Below are positions 54,466-64,000 of a DNA stretch of 64,000 bases, in pieces (position 1 is the stretch's first letter; each line of letters begins with the position of its first letter). A program made the position numbers and the translations under genes. Origin of the DNA: Hyposmocoma kahamanoa (taxonomy: Eukaryota; Arthropoda; Insecta; Lepidoptera; Cosmopterigidae); the NCBI RefSeq assembly GCF_003589595.1, contig NW_020654810.1, positions 7,868,880 through 7,932,879 of the forward strand. The letters are read 5' to 3'. The notes under the pieces were generated by a model that was not told where the DNA came from, did no database searches, and was given only the letters and a program-made list of their open reading frames with translations.

Positions 54466-54945
54466 GCGTATTTTTTTACTAGAAACTATAATTTTATTCC
54501 TCGACGTTTTTACTTTTGATTTTTGGCATTGATATTTATTGCTGTCTTTCATCAATCATTATAATCATTGACGTGCAATAACAAAACGTATAACGATCAC
54601 ACAAATGCGCAACCATTAGGGCCATTGTATTTCCGGTAGAAAAGGTTCATTACTCTCGTAGAAAACCTTTCCACTTATTAAATACAGTTAACTTCTACCA
54701 CACGTGAATACGAACGGTAATTCCGTAACGTAATTATTGGCATTAAATCCAATTGCGATATTGGATTAGTATACTCTGATCGAAAGATTCCTTTGTAGTA
54801 GATACTGATAACGTTCAAGTGATCACGATGTTAGTTGCACTTATTATAACGACTCTGGCTAAGTGTAACGTGCATTTAGAAAATATTATTAATAATAATA
54901 ATCACCGACATGTAGGATGTGGCCTCCGCTGAAAAAATCTTAATT
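54466..54945. other. Intergenic, nothing recognised
   Basis: AT-rich. No repeat family noticed. Confidence 0.4.
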
Positions 54946-55235
54946 ATTTTGTCCGCAGTGGGTTAATTCCAGTCAGCCTTGCTAACAGCTTAAGTCGGTT
55001 GGATTTCTGTGGCGTGTCGCTTCCAGGACAAATGCAGAAGGCGGTCCTGCTCGATACCGCACGTATTGTTCGCCGGTTCTTGAAATTGAGTCCCTGACCT
55101 CGGCCGACTGTGCCATTGCCGGGGAACACTACCTCTCCCATTTAAAATTCAAATTTAATCTTTTAGGCCTTGGGAGAGGCGAAAATCTAAAATAGATATA
55201 ATAATAATAATTGTTTATTTTCAGGCTAATCCCAT
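54946..55235 (+). mobile_element. LINE 3' end fragment
   Basis: CGTGTCGCTTCCAGGACAAA onward encodes GQMQKAVLLDTARIVRRFL, a common C-terminal motif of lepidopteran LINE ORF2. It is followed by a short 3' UTR and an AATAATAATAATT tail. Confidence 0.55.
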
Positions 55236-55344
55236 TTTACATATAAAATATGACATAATACAATAATAATGATAATAAACTAGAATAAAATACAGGCGTA
55301 AAATAAAGATTAAATTGAAATAAGAATATAAATAGATTAAAATA

Positions 55345-56012
55345 AGGAATGAAACTATTTTTGCGGATTTAAATCGCGTATATTTGTTTTTTCAAACAAA
55401 CCGACGTTTCGGGCCCTTTACAGGTCCCATGGTCACGGTTGACTGAGGTGGTACAGTCTTCAACCAGTTATGTCTAATATTGATGCAAACCATCCTATTT
55501 TTTCACTATAGTTACAATAGTTATTAATTAAATACCTTATTTTTAATTTTACAAAGAAAACATTCCAATTTACGCTATAATAAGTTTTACAAATTATTTT
55601 ATTGAATGAATTTTTATTAAGTTCAATTTATTAATAATTATTAATAGAAATTAGAATAAACTAAAACATATTAATTAGTACTGCAGTCTTATATCTGTTT
55701 GGGATTTTTCATTAGAGGAAATACTACATCCCAAACTGGTGGTACGGAGAGACCATCTTCCCTGTTGAAATTAGGATGTTTTTTAATTTCAATGGCCTCT
55801 CGCAGCATCCTGGGTAGATAACGGACTTCTTTTGCAAGAACCTGGGGTTTGTCAAACTTCATTGAATGTGTAGGTTTATCCATGACATGCTCGCAGACCT
55901 GTAAAGGGCCCCAAAACGTCGGTTTGTATGAAAAAACAAATATACGCGATTTAAATCCGGAAAAATAGTTTCATTCCTATATGTAACAATCGCGAAAACC
56001 TAAAAACTCGAT
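55345..56012 (-). mobile_element. Penelope-like element remnant with inverted terminal arms
   Basis: A minus-strand frame (55689-55883) encodes REAIEIKKHPNFNREDG and VPPVWDVV, the C-terminal signature that follows the GIY-YIG endonuclease of Penelope-like elements. The flanks are mirror copies: left GGATTTAAATCGCGTATATT ... AAACCGACGTTTCGGGCCCT; right AAAACGTCGGTTTGTATGAA ... ATACGCGATTTAAATCCGGA. The reverse transcriptase is missing. Confidence 0.72.
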
Positions 56013-56096
56013 AGATTAAAATAAAATAATAATTTGGGAAATATTATTAGTGTCGCTGCAGCCGCGGTAACGAATTTTCATACAATCTTTTTTTTT

Positions 56097-56308
56097 TTAA
56101 TAATAACGCACATACTCAACATAGCCCCGCACTAGGGAAACCCTGTGTCGCGGGTGCTATGGACACACACATAGACAACCACAAATTACCCACAAACTCA
56201 CGAGAGAAATAAATGTAGGCCATATAAATATTTCTCCCGGCCCGGGAATCGAACCTGGGACCTCTGCGTGGCAGTCCGACATGGTAACCGTTCGGCCACG
56301 GAGGCAGT
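56097..56308 (-). repeat. tRNA-headed SINE family A, inverted copy
   Basis: TAATAACGCACATACTCAAC, AACCCTGTGTCGCGGGTGCT, GGGAATCGAACCTGGGACCT (inverted box B) and CCGTTCGGCCACGGAGGCAG. Confidence 0.85.
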
Positions 56309-56349
56309 CTTTAGAAACGCAGCTTCAGCGTCACAGTCTAATTTGAAGG

Positions 56350-56900
56350 CGCGTTTAATGTTAAGGTATTACTATTACACAATCATATATAGTATTACAC
56401 AATCGTGTATACTATTACACAACGATGCTCAATCTATCCGATATTACCCTCTTACACGAATTCTAGTACTTTGAATTCGTGTAAGAGGGTAATACCGGAT
56501 CGCACGTATAGTGATCATTAAAGCAGACTTTGTACGGAGTAGAATTGAAAACGCAAGTAAAATTAGAGGCTTGCCGTTTCTTTATGCATTGCCACCAGCC
56601 TAAAACAGCATTGATGTAAGAAGTGAATAATAACGCCTCAATTTTATGGTCCAAATATAAGTATAGTCTTTACTATTTCTTTGTAAAAGGATAACATAGT
56701 TTTCTCTTTAGAATGACTCCATATAATACATGCTTGCTTGCACAGGTGTCGTGGTATATTAAAGAAAAGCGAAATGGATTAGATTAATGTTTACAACTTT
56801 CCTGTTAACATTCTGTTGTGTTAACGCACAATTAGAAGAAACTTTAATATTTTTTTCTAAAAATTCAGTCATGTGAGTGTAAATAAAACTGAGGCCAAAT
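56350..56900. repeat. Dispersed repeat F, copy 1, with hairpin
   Basis: CGCCTCAATTTTATGGTCCA and TGCTTGCACAGGTGTCGTGG recur inverted at 62560-62700. TTACTATTACACAATC at about 56367 recurs inverted at 63470-63490. A hairpin with 26-bp arms around TAGTACTTT lies at 56438-56498 (arm includes TACCCTCTTACACGAATTC). Confidence 0.55.
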
Positions 56901-56929
56901 TATCACATGTTATTTGACAACCTTCGTGC

Positions 56930-57170
56930 TCGAGTAGCTTGCATACCAGTTTTCATGGTGTGGCCATCTTTGAGGTCCCGGGTTCGATCCCCGGCCGGGT
57001 CAAAGTAGAAAACTTATTTTTCTATATTGTCTCGGCTCTGGGTGTGTGTGGTACCGTCGTTGTTTCTGATTTTCATAGCACAAGTGCTTTAGTTATTTAC
57101 TGCAGGATCGGAGCAATGTATGTGTGGATGAATGATAGTTGATTTCATCTATTCCTATCATCCGAGTGGA
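56930..57170 (+). repeat. tRNA-headed SINE family C
   Basis: GGTCCCGGGTTCGATCCCCG (box B), TATTGTCTCGGCTCTGGGTG and TAGCACAAGTGCTTTAGTTA. Confidence 0.75.
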
Positions 57171-58360
57171 ATAAAACAACACATGTGCCTTAGGTAAGTC
57201 AGACCTCGTGACTGAATATGACAAAAATAAACAATACAGTTAGTGAAACAGATATGGCGATCAGAGAATACTCGTGAAGATTATCAGTTTCCACTACCAA
57301 CGGATCGCGCAATCTGAATATACTGACCATAAATTTCACCTATAAACTTCGAATCCATTATTCACTAATAACCACCGATCATTAAATATTTATTTTCAAT
57401 ACCAGAATCCAATTTTTGACAAAGTAAAAGTAATTTATTTCATAGGTAAGCAAATTACACTTGAAAACTGTACAATCACGCAGGCCTCGCATAATTAAAT
57501 AGACGGCTCCATATGAATTTTAGTGTAGAAATAAGAAAGAGAAGGTACAGGAAGTGAAAAAAACAGGTAAAGTAAAAGCGTAAAGGCTGTAACAAAACAA
57601 AATTATATAAACCAGATACAATGTCAAAAAAACACTCACTATTTAAATTAGATATAGGCTAACAGGTTAAAAACGGAACATATCTCAAAAGGGTCTGTAT
57701 TTTCAAGAAATACTATGCTTATAAGCAGTTCGGTTACATGATTTTCAATGGTACTACAAATATACTTTAGAAGCAGTTAGGTTACATGATTTTTAATGGT
57801 ATAACTGGTCAGAATTTTGTGTAAAGTCGAGCATGTGTGCTCGCTTCGGAAATTTAGTAGAGAGTGTCGATGGAAGAAGAAAAGTAGGGTGACAAAGAAA
57901 GGGAATTTAAGAACGATTCAAAATTGCAAAGTAGTTGGTCAATAACCAGAAAAAATGATGATAAAAAGGTGGGATGATGATGAAAGAGGTCGCTTCGTCA
58001 CATTACTGCTGATTCGTAAGGCAGATTGAGAGAGACAGAAACTCCGAGAGATGCTCTTTGTAAATATACGTTTGCACACATTTATCACGTACAATATGTA
58101 TTTCAAACATCGTTCTACCTGCAAGAACTAAATGGATCACTACGAGTACCACGGATTTTTGTCATCCAAGTACGAAGAAAGTCTTTGTTCCACTAGCTAT
58201 AAACGTCGTGATTGGCAAAATTTTAATATCAGCGTAATAAAAGCATATACATTTCCCCATAAATTAATTTGTGATTATTTCACGTTGTCTCGTTGCGTAT
58301 TCGATCAAGTTTCGTAGCCTTATGTGTAGCATAACATAAATGCACCATAAACGTCAGACA
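57171..58360. other. Intergenic, nothing recognised
   Basis: AT-rich. A 30-bp sequence AGCAGTTCGGTTACATGATT is repeated with three changes at 57724 and 57772, a local duplication. Confidence 0.4.
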
Positions 58361-58368
58361 CACTTGAC

Positions 58369-58649
58369 CATAGTTTCCCAAACTGGTCCCTATATACCAG
58401 GTCCCCATACCAGTGGGCACTGAAGAGTCCTAGAGGGGTGTTAAGGGCCTCGAAAGCTAGTGAGGGGAGTTGATGCTGTCCACGGGGTGCGACCGCATTT
58501 GAAAAAAAACCTGAATATCTGTATAAACCACATTACAAATATACATTTTTTTCCTTGTGATTTTTTTGCATTTTCAATAACTTCCTTTTGATGGTGGGCG
58601 TTTAAATTTCTTTAAGTGGGCGGTGAGTAAAAAAGTTTGGGAACCCATG
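58369..58649. mobile_element. hAT-like MITE (TTCCCAAACT ends)
   Basis: Left end CATAGTTTCCCAAACTGG and right end, inverted, CATGGGTTCCCAAACTTTTT. Flanks CACTTGAC (58361-58368) and CACTAGAC (58650-58657) are an 8-bp target duplication with one mismatch. The termini resemble Charlie-type hAT ends. 281 bp. Confidence 0.65.
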
Positions 58650-58789
58650 CACTAGACCAATCATAATCGCAAAGGAAAGATTTATGGTAGTTACTGATCT
58701 GGTCAAAGGGTCTATTGAAAATAGTGATTACTATCCTCTATGTAACTAGGTTTATTACCTAGAGTAACGACAATAGCGACGACTGTGTG

Positions 58790-59160
58790 TGAGCAGTAGA
58801 GCTCCTTGTGAAAGATTTCATCCATGGTAGTACTGCCACCTTACCTATTTCCGCCGCCAAGCAGTAATTGTGAGCATTTACTAAGTTTCGGTTTCGAAGG
58901 GTATGGGTGCTGGTGAAATTACAGACACATGGAACTTGTCTCATGCAAAATTTTAAATTACTTAATGAAACGGTACAGTCACAATAATCACAGATTCATC
59001 TTTCCATCACTATTGACGGGAAAGTCCGGTAACAATACGTTTTTTACGCGTTACGCTTATCTGCAAACTGCCACTTGTAAATTCTGCAATAATTAACTTA
59101 TGTCATATTTTTTGTCTTATCAACTCAGCATGCAATTATGCCTGTTCATGTAATATTTAT
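58790..59160 (-). repeat. Repeat family B, inverted copy plus extended end
   Basis: GAGCTCCTTGTGAAAGATTT, CTTACCTATTTCCGCCGCCA and GTGCTGGTGAAATTACAGAC. From 58950 comes AAATTACTTAATGAAACGGT and, at 59130, AACTCAGCATGCAATTATGC. Confidence 0.6.
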
Positions 59161-59519
59161 TTAAATTCACCGACGCTTAATACATTCGATTACAACAATA
59201 TTTTACACACATTCGACAGGGTGTTACAGTTAAAATGCTTAACTAATTACAGGTGAACATGCCATGATGAGAGTATGAAAGTTAAGACAATTATTATTAA
59301 TTTACTGTTCTTGTTTTTTTTTTTACTGTACTTATATTACATATGTTTACTGTATTAACAAATCAAATTATAAAATAACAAATTAAATTATAAAATAAAT
59401 ATAATATATATTACAAATAATATTCACTTATATGTCAAAAACTGCAATATTGACTTCCTGAAGCGAGGCAATGAGACTGCGAAGATATCCATTTCAAGAG
59501 GTAGAGCATTGATAGAATA
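59161..59519. other. Intergenic, AT-rich
   Basis: Low-complexity T-rich and TAAAATAAA-type sequence. No gene. Confidence 0.4.
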
Positions 59520-59985
59520 TACATATATGCATTAACTGAGATACGCTTGCTCAAAGAACGCACTGGCTACGTTGATGTCTTTTGCCGGCACTGAGTTCGA
59601 TCTTTTTGGTAGCAGTAGAGTTCCTCATGGACGAGTTCGTTCAGGAAAGTACTACCACCTATTACTGCTGCTGCACCTATTTATTATGATGCGTTCCGGT
59701 TTTGAAAGATAAGAGTGGAAGTACTGCGACTTATTTCTACCGCCAAGCAATAATGTGAGCTGCTGCATTCCGGTTTTGAAAGATAAGGATGCTGGTATAG
59801 GTCAATGGTGCTGATAAAATTACGGGCACATGGGACTTGTCAATTTGTGTCTCAAGGTGACAGGCGTAGTGGCAATGCCCCTCCGATCTTTGTGATTTAA
59901 AGCTCTGAGTGGCATTGCAACTACTATGGACAGGGTGTCGCTTACCATTAGGCGCACGCATTGTTCGTCCCGTCATTTGGTAAAA
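59520..59985 (-). repeat. Repeat family B, inverted, with internal duplication
   Basis: ATACGCTTGCTCAAAGAACG, then two copies of the GCGTTCCGGTTTTGAAAGAT region (59692 and 59765), then CATGGGACTTGTCAATTTGT and ACCATTAGGCGCACGCATTG. The roughly 75-bp tandem duplication is unusual for the family. Confidence 0.65.
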
Positions 59986-60872
59986 TAAAAAAAAATTCTT
60001 AAAGAAACTTCACACGTCTTTAAATTGCTTTGCAGTTGTATGCAGCTTTCCTTAGCTGGTGTTTTCCTTCGACGTAAAGCTCATGGTAAGTTTCAAATTA
60101 AATTTTACACATAAATTCCATAAGTCTCAGAGATGCAAGCCTGGAATCGAACCCACGACCTTCTGCTTGAGAGGCGATAGGTCAAACCGATGGCGCATTC
60201 CGACTCATCCGAAGAACACAGTCCGTTGTGATTATATAGCGAAAAGAGAATAGGTATGGTACGAGAATAATTTCGTTATTCAAACTAAGGCCCATGTAAA
60301 TGGTGTTTTGAGAATGTATGTATCGTATTTCGTTTCGGAAATATAAAATCAAACAACATCCACAGCGAAGAAGAACGTACGAAATGTACTATGTCCTGAG
60401 AACGAGTAGTCTAGCACATAGATCTTTTTTCTATTTTACTTACTAATTTCATCGCGCTCACACCGCGCATCGACCGCGTGCATCAAACTGTCATGGCAAA
60501 ATAAGCATTATTTATTTCGAATTTAATCCTGGGTGCGCGGGTGAGCCTGGCTTGTCTTTGGACCGCGTGATTGTATTATTCAGATGAATTTAAATGTTGT
60601 TACCTAGTAAATAGAATACAGATTCGCCATTAAAGTACGTGAAAGCATGCTATCTGGGCGGTCGCCGCGCGGCGGCCGCGCGAAAACTTTGTGGCGTTTA
60701 ACTGTCGGTCATACGTGTAGTTATATATATATACTCGTAGTGGATTATTCGTTTGATCAGACAGATAATGGCTTACAATGCAGACATCAGACCGATAACT
60801 GTGATAATTACAAAGTACGAAAAATGAACTGTCGTTTCCTACGGTTATTGGACTAACGCCTCGATTCATGTA
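59986..60872. other. Intergenic; degraded tRNA-like SINE piece
   Basis: CTGGAATCGAACCCACGACC at about 60140 is an inverted box B-like motif in a diverged SINE. GGTCGCCGCGCGGCGGCCGC at about 60660 is an isolated GC-rich palindrome. No gene. Confidence 0.4.
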
Positions 60873-61309
60873 TAGGGTTACCATCCGTCCAGATTTTGTC
60901 CGGATAAGATAACAATTGTCAAAATAAAAACTAAAATATCCACCTCGCAACTCTGTAGACTCGCATTTATTGTGTTCGATAACAACAGGATCTTTGTTTT
61001 TGGTTTTTAACGAGTTTTTGCCGTAGCGCCGTCTATGAGAAATCTATGGAAGGTTTTCTTCACTCAGCCAGGTATCTTTACAGCTAACAACGGCTGACTA
61101 GAGATGTCACTTTAATAATTGTAATATTATGTTTATTAGAATATCACGATGTTTTAGTGTCAGGAATTCAATTACTTTTTTCGTGAAATTACTACATTAG
61201 TTTGTTATAATTATTAATACAAGATTATCAGTAGCAACTAACAAAAAAGAAACTTTTTTTGAAACAGGCTTTTTGTTCAGACTATTAAAGTTTAGGCTTG
61301 GTAACCCTA
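60873..61309. mobile_element. Candidate hAT-like MITE (TAGGGTTACCA ends)
   Basis: TAGGGTTACCA at 60873 and TGGTAACCCTA ending at 61309 are exact inverted repeats of 11 bp. Flanks TTCATGTA and CTCATTTA match at 6 of 8 positions. 437 bp, non-coding. Confidence 0.5.
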
Positions 61310-61499
61310 CTCATTTAACAGATTGGTTGGCAGATATATGCCAAATTTTTAATGGCTGTTTGACATAACCACGCCTATGTAAGTAGGTCAAATATCATGT
61401 TGAGATTGAGAACTAGTCTTATCACATGCGGGTCAGGCTGACTGTGTCAGACTACCAATTAGAAAATTGTCTGTACTTTAAGAGCATTTGAGTAAAGCT

Positions 61500-61655
61500 A
61501 TTAGTATCAGAGCAATGGAATACACTCCGGGGACACTACTCAGAACACCCAGACCAGAACCAATTTAAAAAGTTTAATTCCCAAATTGGTCCTACCGGCA
61601 CTCCAACCCAGGACCTCCTCGACCGCTCATTGAGTCACCGAGATTGCCACCGCGG
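61500..61655 (-). repeat. tRNA-headed SINE family D, inverted
   Basis: TATCAGAGCAATGGAATACA, ACACCCAGACCAGAACCAAT and CCAACCCAGGACCTCCTCGA. Confidence 0.6.
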
Positions 61656-61673
61656 AGAGATTTACATCTCTTT

Positions 61674-61860
61674 ACATTGCTCCGATTCTAAAGTAAGTGC
61701 CCAAAGCACTTGTGTTATGGAAATCAGAAACAACGACGGCACACCCAGACCCGAAACAATATAGAAAAAATTAGTTTCTACATTGACCCGACCGGGGATC
61801 GAACCCGGGACCTTAAAGATAGCGACACCATAAAACCGGGCGTGTAAGCCACTCGACATT
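61674..61860 (-). repeat. tRNA-headed SINE family C, inverted
   Basis: CACTTGTGTTATGGAAATCA, AACAACGACGGCACACCCAG, GGGGATCGAACCCGGGACCT (inverted box B) and CGTGTAAGCCACTCGAC. Confidence 0.75.
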
Positions 61861-61867
61861 TTTTTAA

Positions 61868-62375
61868 TATATAATATCAAGTGACGGGACGAACAAGTCG
61901 TGTGTCTGGTGGTAAACTACACGCCTGTCCTTAACAGTTGCAGTGCCACTCAGAGCTCTAAATCAGCCCGTCAACCTCAGACATAAGTGGACAAGTCCCA
62001 TCTGCCTGTAATTTCACCAGTACCCTTACCCTTCAAAACTGGAACGCAGTAATGTTGACATTACTGCATGGCGGCCATTGACTTACAAATAAATGGACGA
62101 CGGGTCTAATACAAAAACCACGAAAAAAATGTCCCAAGTCAACCTATTCGAAGTTTAAATTGTAATGTCATCGCAGTATCGCGCTGTCAGTCGAACAAAT
62201 GAAGACTAAAGCGGAGTTTGGCGCTCTGTATACGATTTTAGCGCCTTACAAGTGCGGACACTTTTTAGCGCAGATCCGACGTCCATATAATTGTAAGTCA
62301 ATGATGGCGGCAGAAATAAATAAGGTGGCACTACTTCCCTGGACGAACTCTTCACAAGGAGCTTTGCTACTAAAT
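61868..62375 (+). repeat. Repeat family B split by hAT-like MITE
   Basis: TGACGGGACGAACAAGTCGT to CTGCATGGCGGC (62075), interrupted by the MITE, then GGCGGCAGAAATAAATAAGG to AAGGAGCTTTGCTACTAAA. Confidence 0.75.
62076..62303. mobile_element. hAT-like MITE (CATTGACTTACAA), copy B, nested
   Basis: The reverse-complement relative of copy A at 30850-31134, 228 bp. A perfect 8-bp target duplication ATGGCGGC lies at 62068-62075 and 62304-62311, created inside repeat B. Confidence 0.87.
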
Positions 62376-62454
62376 CATGGAGGTCGTCAAATAACACAAT
62401 ATGATAATTGTCCTCAGTTTTACTTATAATGATGTAATTTTCATGTATGAAGCT

Positions 62455-63000
62455 GTGAATTTTAGAATTAATAATACAGTTTCTTGTAATTGTTCGTTAA
62501 CAGAACATAATGCTAACAAGGGAAAGTTCGAAACATTGCATGTAAGTCATTTTGTTTTTCTTTGATATACCACGACACCTGTGCAAGCAAACACATATAA
62601 AGAGTCATTCGAAAGAGAAAACTGTTTTTTCCTGTCACAAACAAATAGTAAACACTGCTTATATTTGGACCATGAAATTGAGGCGTTATTATTCGTTTCT
62701 GACATCGACGCTGTTTTCCCCTTTCTTTTTTATTACGGGGGGAAATCTTTATAGATACCCCTGAGTCTCCCTGGGCTCAGGGGTACCTATAATGTGGGGA
62801 CTCTCCCTCCAGACTAGAGGGCCTACCCCACTAAAACCCCCCCGGGTTTACCTCCCGCCGGTTGAGTCGGCGCCACGGGGTCGGTGCACATTCACCACGA
62901 CGGGCGCTGTTTTCCCTGGCTAGGGGCAATGCATAAGGACAACGACAAATCTCTAATTTCACTTACGATTTCGTACTACTTAATGTAAAGCCTACTTTAA
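62455..63000. repeat. Dispersed repeat F, copy 2, split by R1 tail
   Basis: Inverted relative of 56500-56880 (CCACGACACCTGTGCAAGCA, TGGACCATGAAATTGAGGCG). It is interrupted at 62721-62904 by the R1-clade 3' end. Confidence 0.55.
62721..62904 (-). mobile_element. R1-clade retrotransposon 3' UTR, 5'-truncated copy 2
   Basis: Shares GGGGGGAAATCTTTATRGAT, GTGGGGACTCTCCCTCCAG, CCCCACTAAAACCCCCCCGG and GGTTGAGTCGGCGCC with 134-320. The poly-A is seen as T's at 62721-62732. A 12-bp target duplication CGCTGTTTTCCC lies at 62709-62720 and 62905-62916. No coding part. Confidence 0.82.
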
Positions 63001-63080
63001 TGTTCTTACAATAGTAGTTTTTTTATGTAAAGTAGGAGGTCATCGTCGCCCATGGACATCTGCAACATAAGGTGAACTGC

Positions 63081-63398
63081 CTATGCGTTGCCAGCCTTTG
63101 AGAGCGTTATTGACATGCTTTTTGAAGAGCCCCATGTCAAAGCGCAAAAAAAGGCTTTAGGACGAAGACCATTCCACATCGTGCGGGTTCGAGGAAGGAA
63201 CGAACGTAATGCTCGCGTGGTCTTACAATGCCAGACATCTATGATGTGGGGATGGGCTCTACTCCTTTGATGGGAGGTGCGATGGTGGAAATGAGACGGT
63301 GGCACCAGTTCGAAAAGTTCCTGTGAGCACTCCCCATTATAAAGATTATAGAACACACACAGAGAGCCAATGTCTCTGCGTAGACTAAGGGACTCCAA
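63081..63398 (-). mobile_element. LINE ORF2 C-terminus (jockey/CR1-like)
   Basis: A 105-codon minus frame reads SLRRDIGSLCVFYNLYNGEC, then SQELFELVPPSHFHHRTSHQ, DVWHCKTTRALRSFLPRT and MWNGLRP. This is the classic thumb/C-terminal region of insect LINE reverse transcriptases. Upstream (palm, catalytic) and endonuclease parts are absent. Confidence 0.8.
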
Positions 63399-64000
63399 AC
63401 ACTTACAACTCGGATAGTGTTTGGTTCAAAACGATGAAATTGTGCATAGATAGAATTTGCTGTATCTGTACAAGATTGTGTAATAGTAATACCTACCTTA
63501 ACATTAAGAAAGCTGTTGTTATTTTTTAAATTCGTTCCGCTAAGGAAAGGGAAAAGGTTTTAAAACACACAGCCAAGTCTTGATTTTTTTCACTAAGCCT
63601 CGTCTTCAGTGTCAGTGTCCTAGTGGAATTGACTCCACAGGGTTTAGAGCTCGGATACCGTGTAAAGTTTTAAATCTGTTTACAGCGTCAATTCTGAATA
63701 GGTATGTTGTCAATTTCAAAACGACAGTCCTTTTCTACGGTTTTTAAGTGCTTAATTCTTCTTTTCCTAATTGTTGACACTTCGCAGATAGCGTTTTATC
63801 AGTTTCATTTAGTGATTTCAACTACTTTGCATTTTTCCAGAAGTATCGTATTGATTCCCAGGTTAAAATAGATTGACAGGAATATAAGGTCATACGTTAT
63901 GAAGTTTTGATGAATAGTGAGCAATCACGATAATATCAGGAATGTACCAATGTTTATGTCAGAATAAATTACTTCCGTTTAATCTCATAGAACTTAGAAA
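63399..64000. other. Right edge, nothing recognised
   Basis: AT-rich. TTGTGTAATAGTAATACCTACC at 63470-63495 links to repeat F. No gene. Confidence 0.35.

Noticed and set aside
60650..60690. GC palindrome GGTCGCCGCGCGGCGGCCGC as a regulatory site
   Set aside because: Isolated, with no nearby gene or repeated occurrence to support a function.

Overview
The window is AT-rich, intron-rich animal DNA packed with interspersed repeats. The repeat set points to a moth or butterfly: tRNA-headed SINEs, R1-clade and other LINE tails, mariners, Penelope-like remnants, and the common 'ACCGACTTCAAAAAAGGAGG' repeat. The genes agree: an insect Dredd-type caspase, POP5, an FGGY carbohydrate kinase, and a very long insect-style secreted M14 carboxypeptidase. 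There is no operon structure, CRISPR array, rRNA or true tRNA gene.

Layout. 1-1150 (+): 3' part of an FGGY kinase gene whose coding exon is broken by an antisense R1-clade retrotransposon flanked by a 15-bp target-site duplication. 1.56-2.93 kb: tandem array of about 165-bp units resembling retroelement tails. 3.0-4.5 kb: diverged repeats. 5.2-6.2 kb (-): decayed mariner. 6835-7512 (+): two-exon POP5. 7657-9333 (-): intronless Dredd-like caspase, convergent with POP5. 9.55-10.39 kb: hAT-like insertion. 11.6-12.06 kb (-): unrecognised broken reading frame. 12.8-14.0 kb: stacked debris ending in a decayed Fanzor (eukaryotic TnpB relative).

14842-52817 (-): one carboxypeptidase gene of nine exons over 38 kb. 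I assembled it from splice sites with consistent phase throughout: 760 residues, with signal peptide, about 300-residue Thr/Arg/Trp-rich extension, M14 propeptide and M14 catalytic domain. All three zinc ligands are present, but four substrate or catalytic positions (Arg127, Asn144, Tyr248, Glu270 in bovine CPA numbering) are changed. Its introns carry an intact 1283-bp cecropia-type mariner with a full transposase, LINE, SINE, Penelope and MITE copies, several nested with readable order of insertion.

53-64 kb has no gene I can support. It holds SINEs, a palindromic Penelope-like remnant, hAT-like MITEs, LINE 3' ends, and a second 5'-truncated copy of the R1 element that broke the FGGY exon.

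The strongest leads are the carboxypeptidase with a degenerate active site, the Fanzor remnant, the R1 insertion in FGGY, and the intact mariner. The genes do not form a pathway; they are unrelated single-copy genes separated by mobile DNA.
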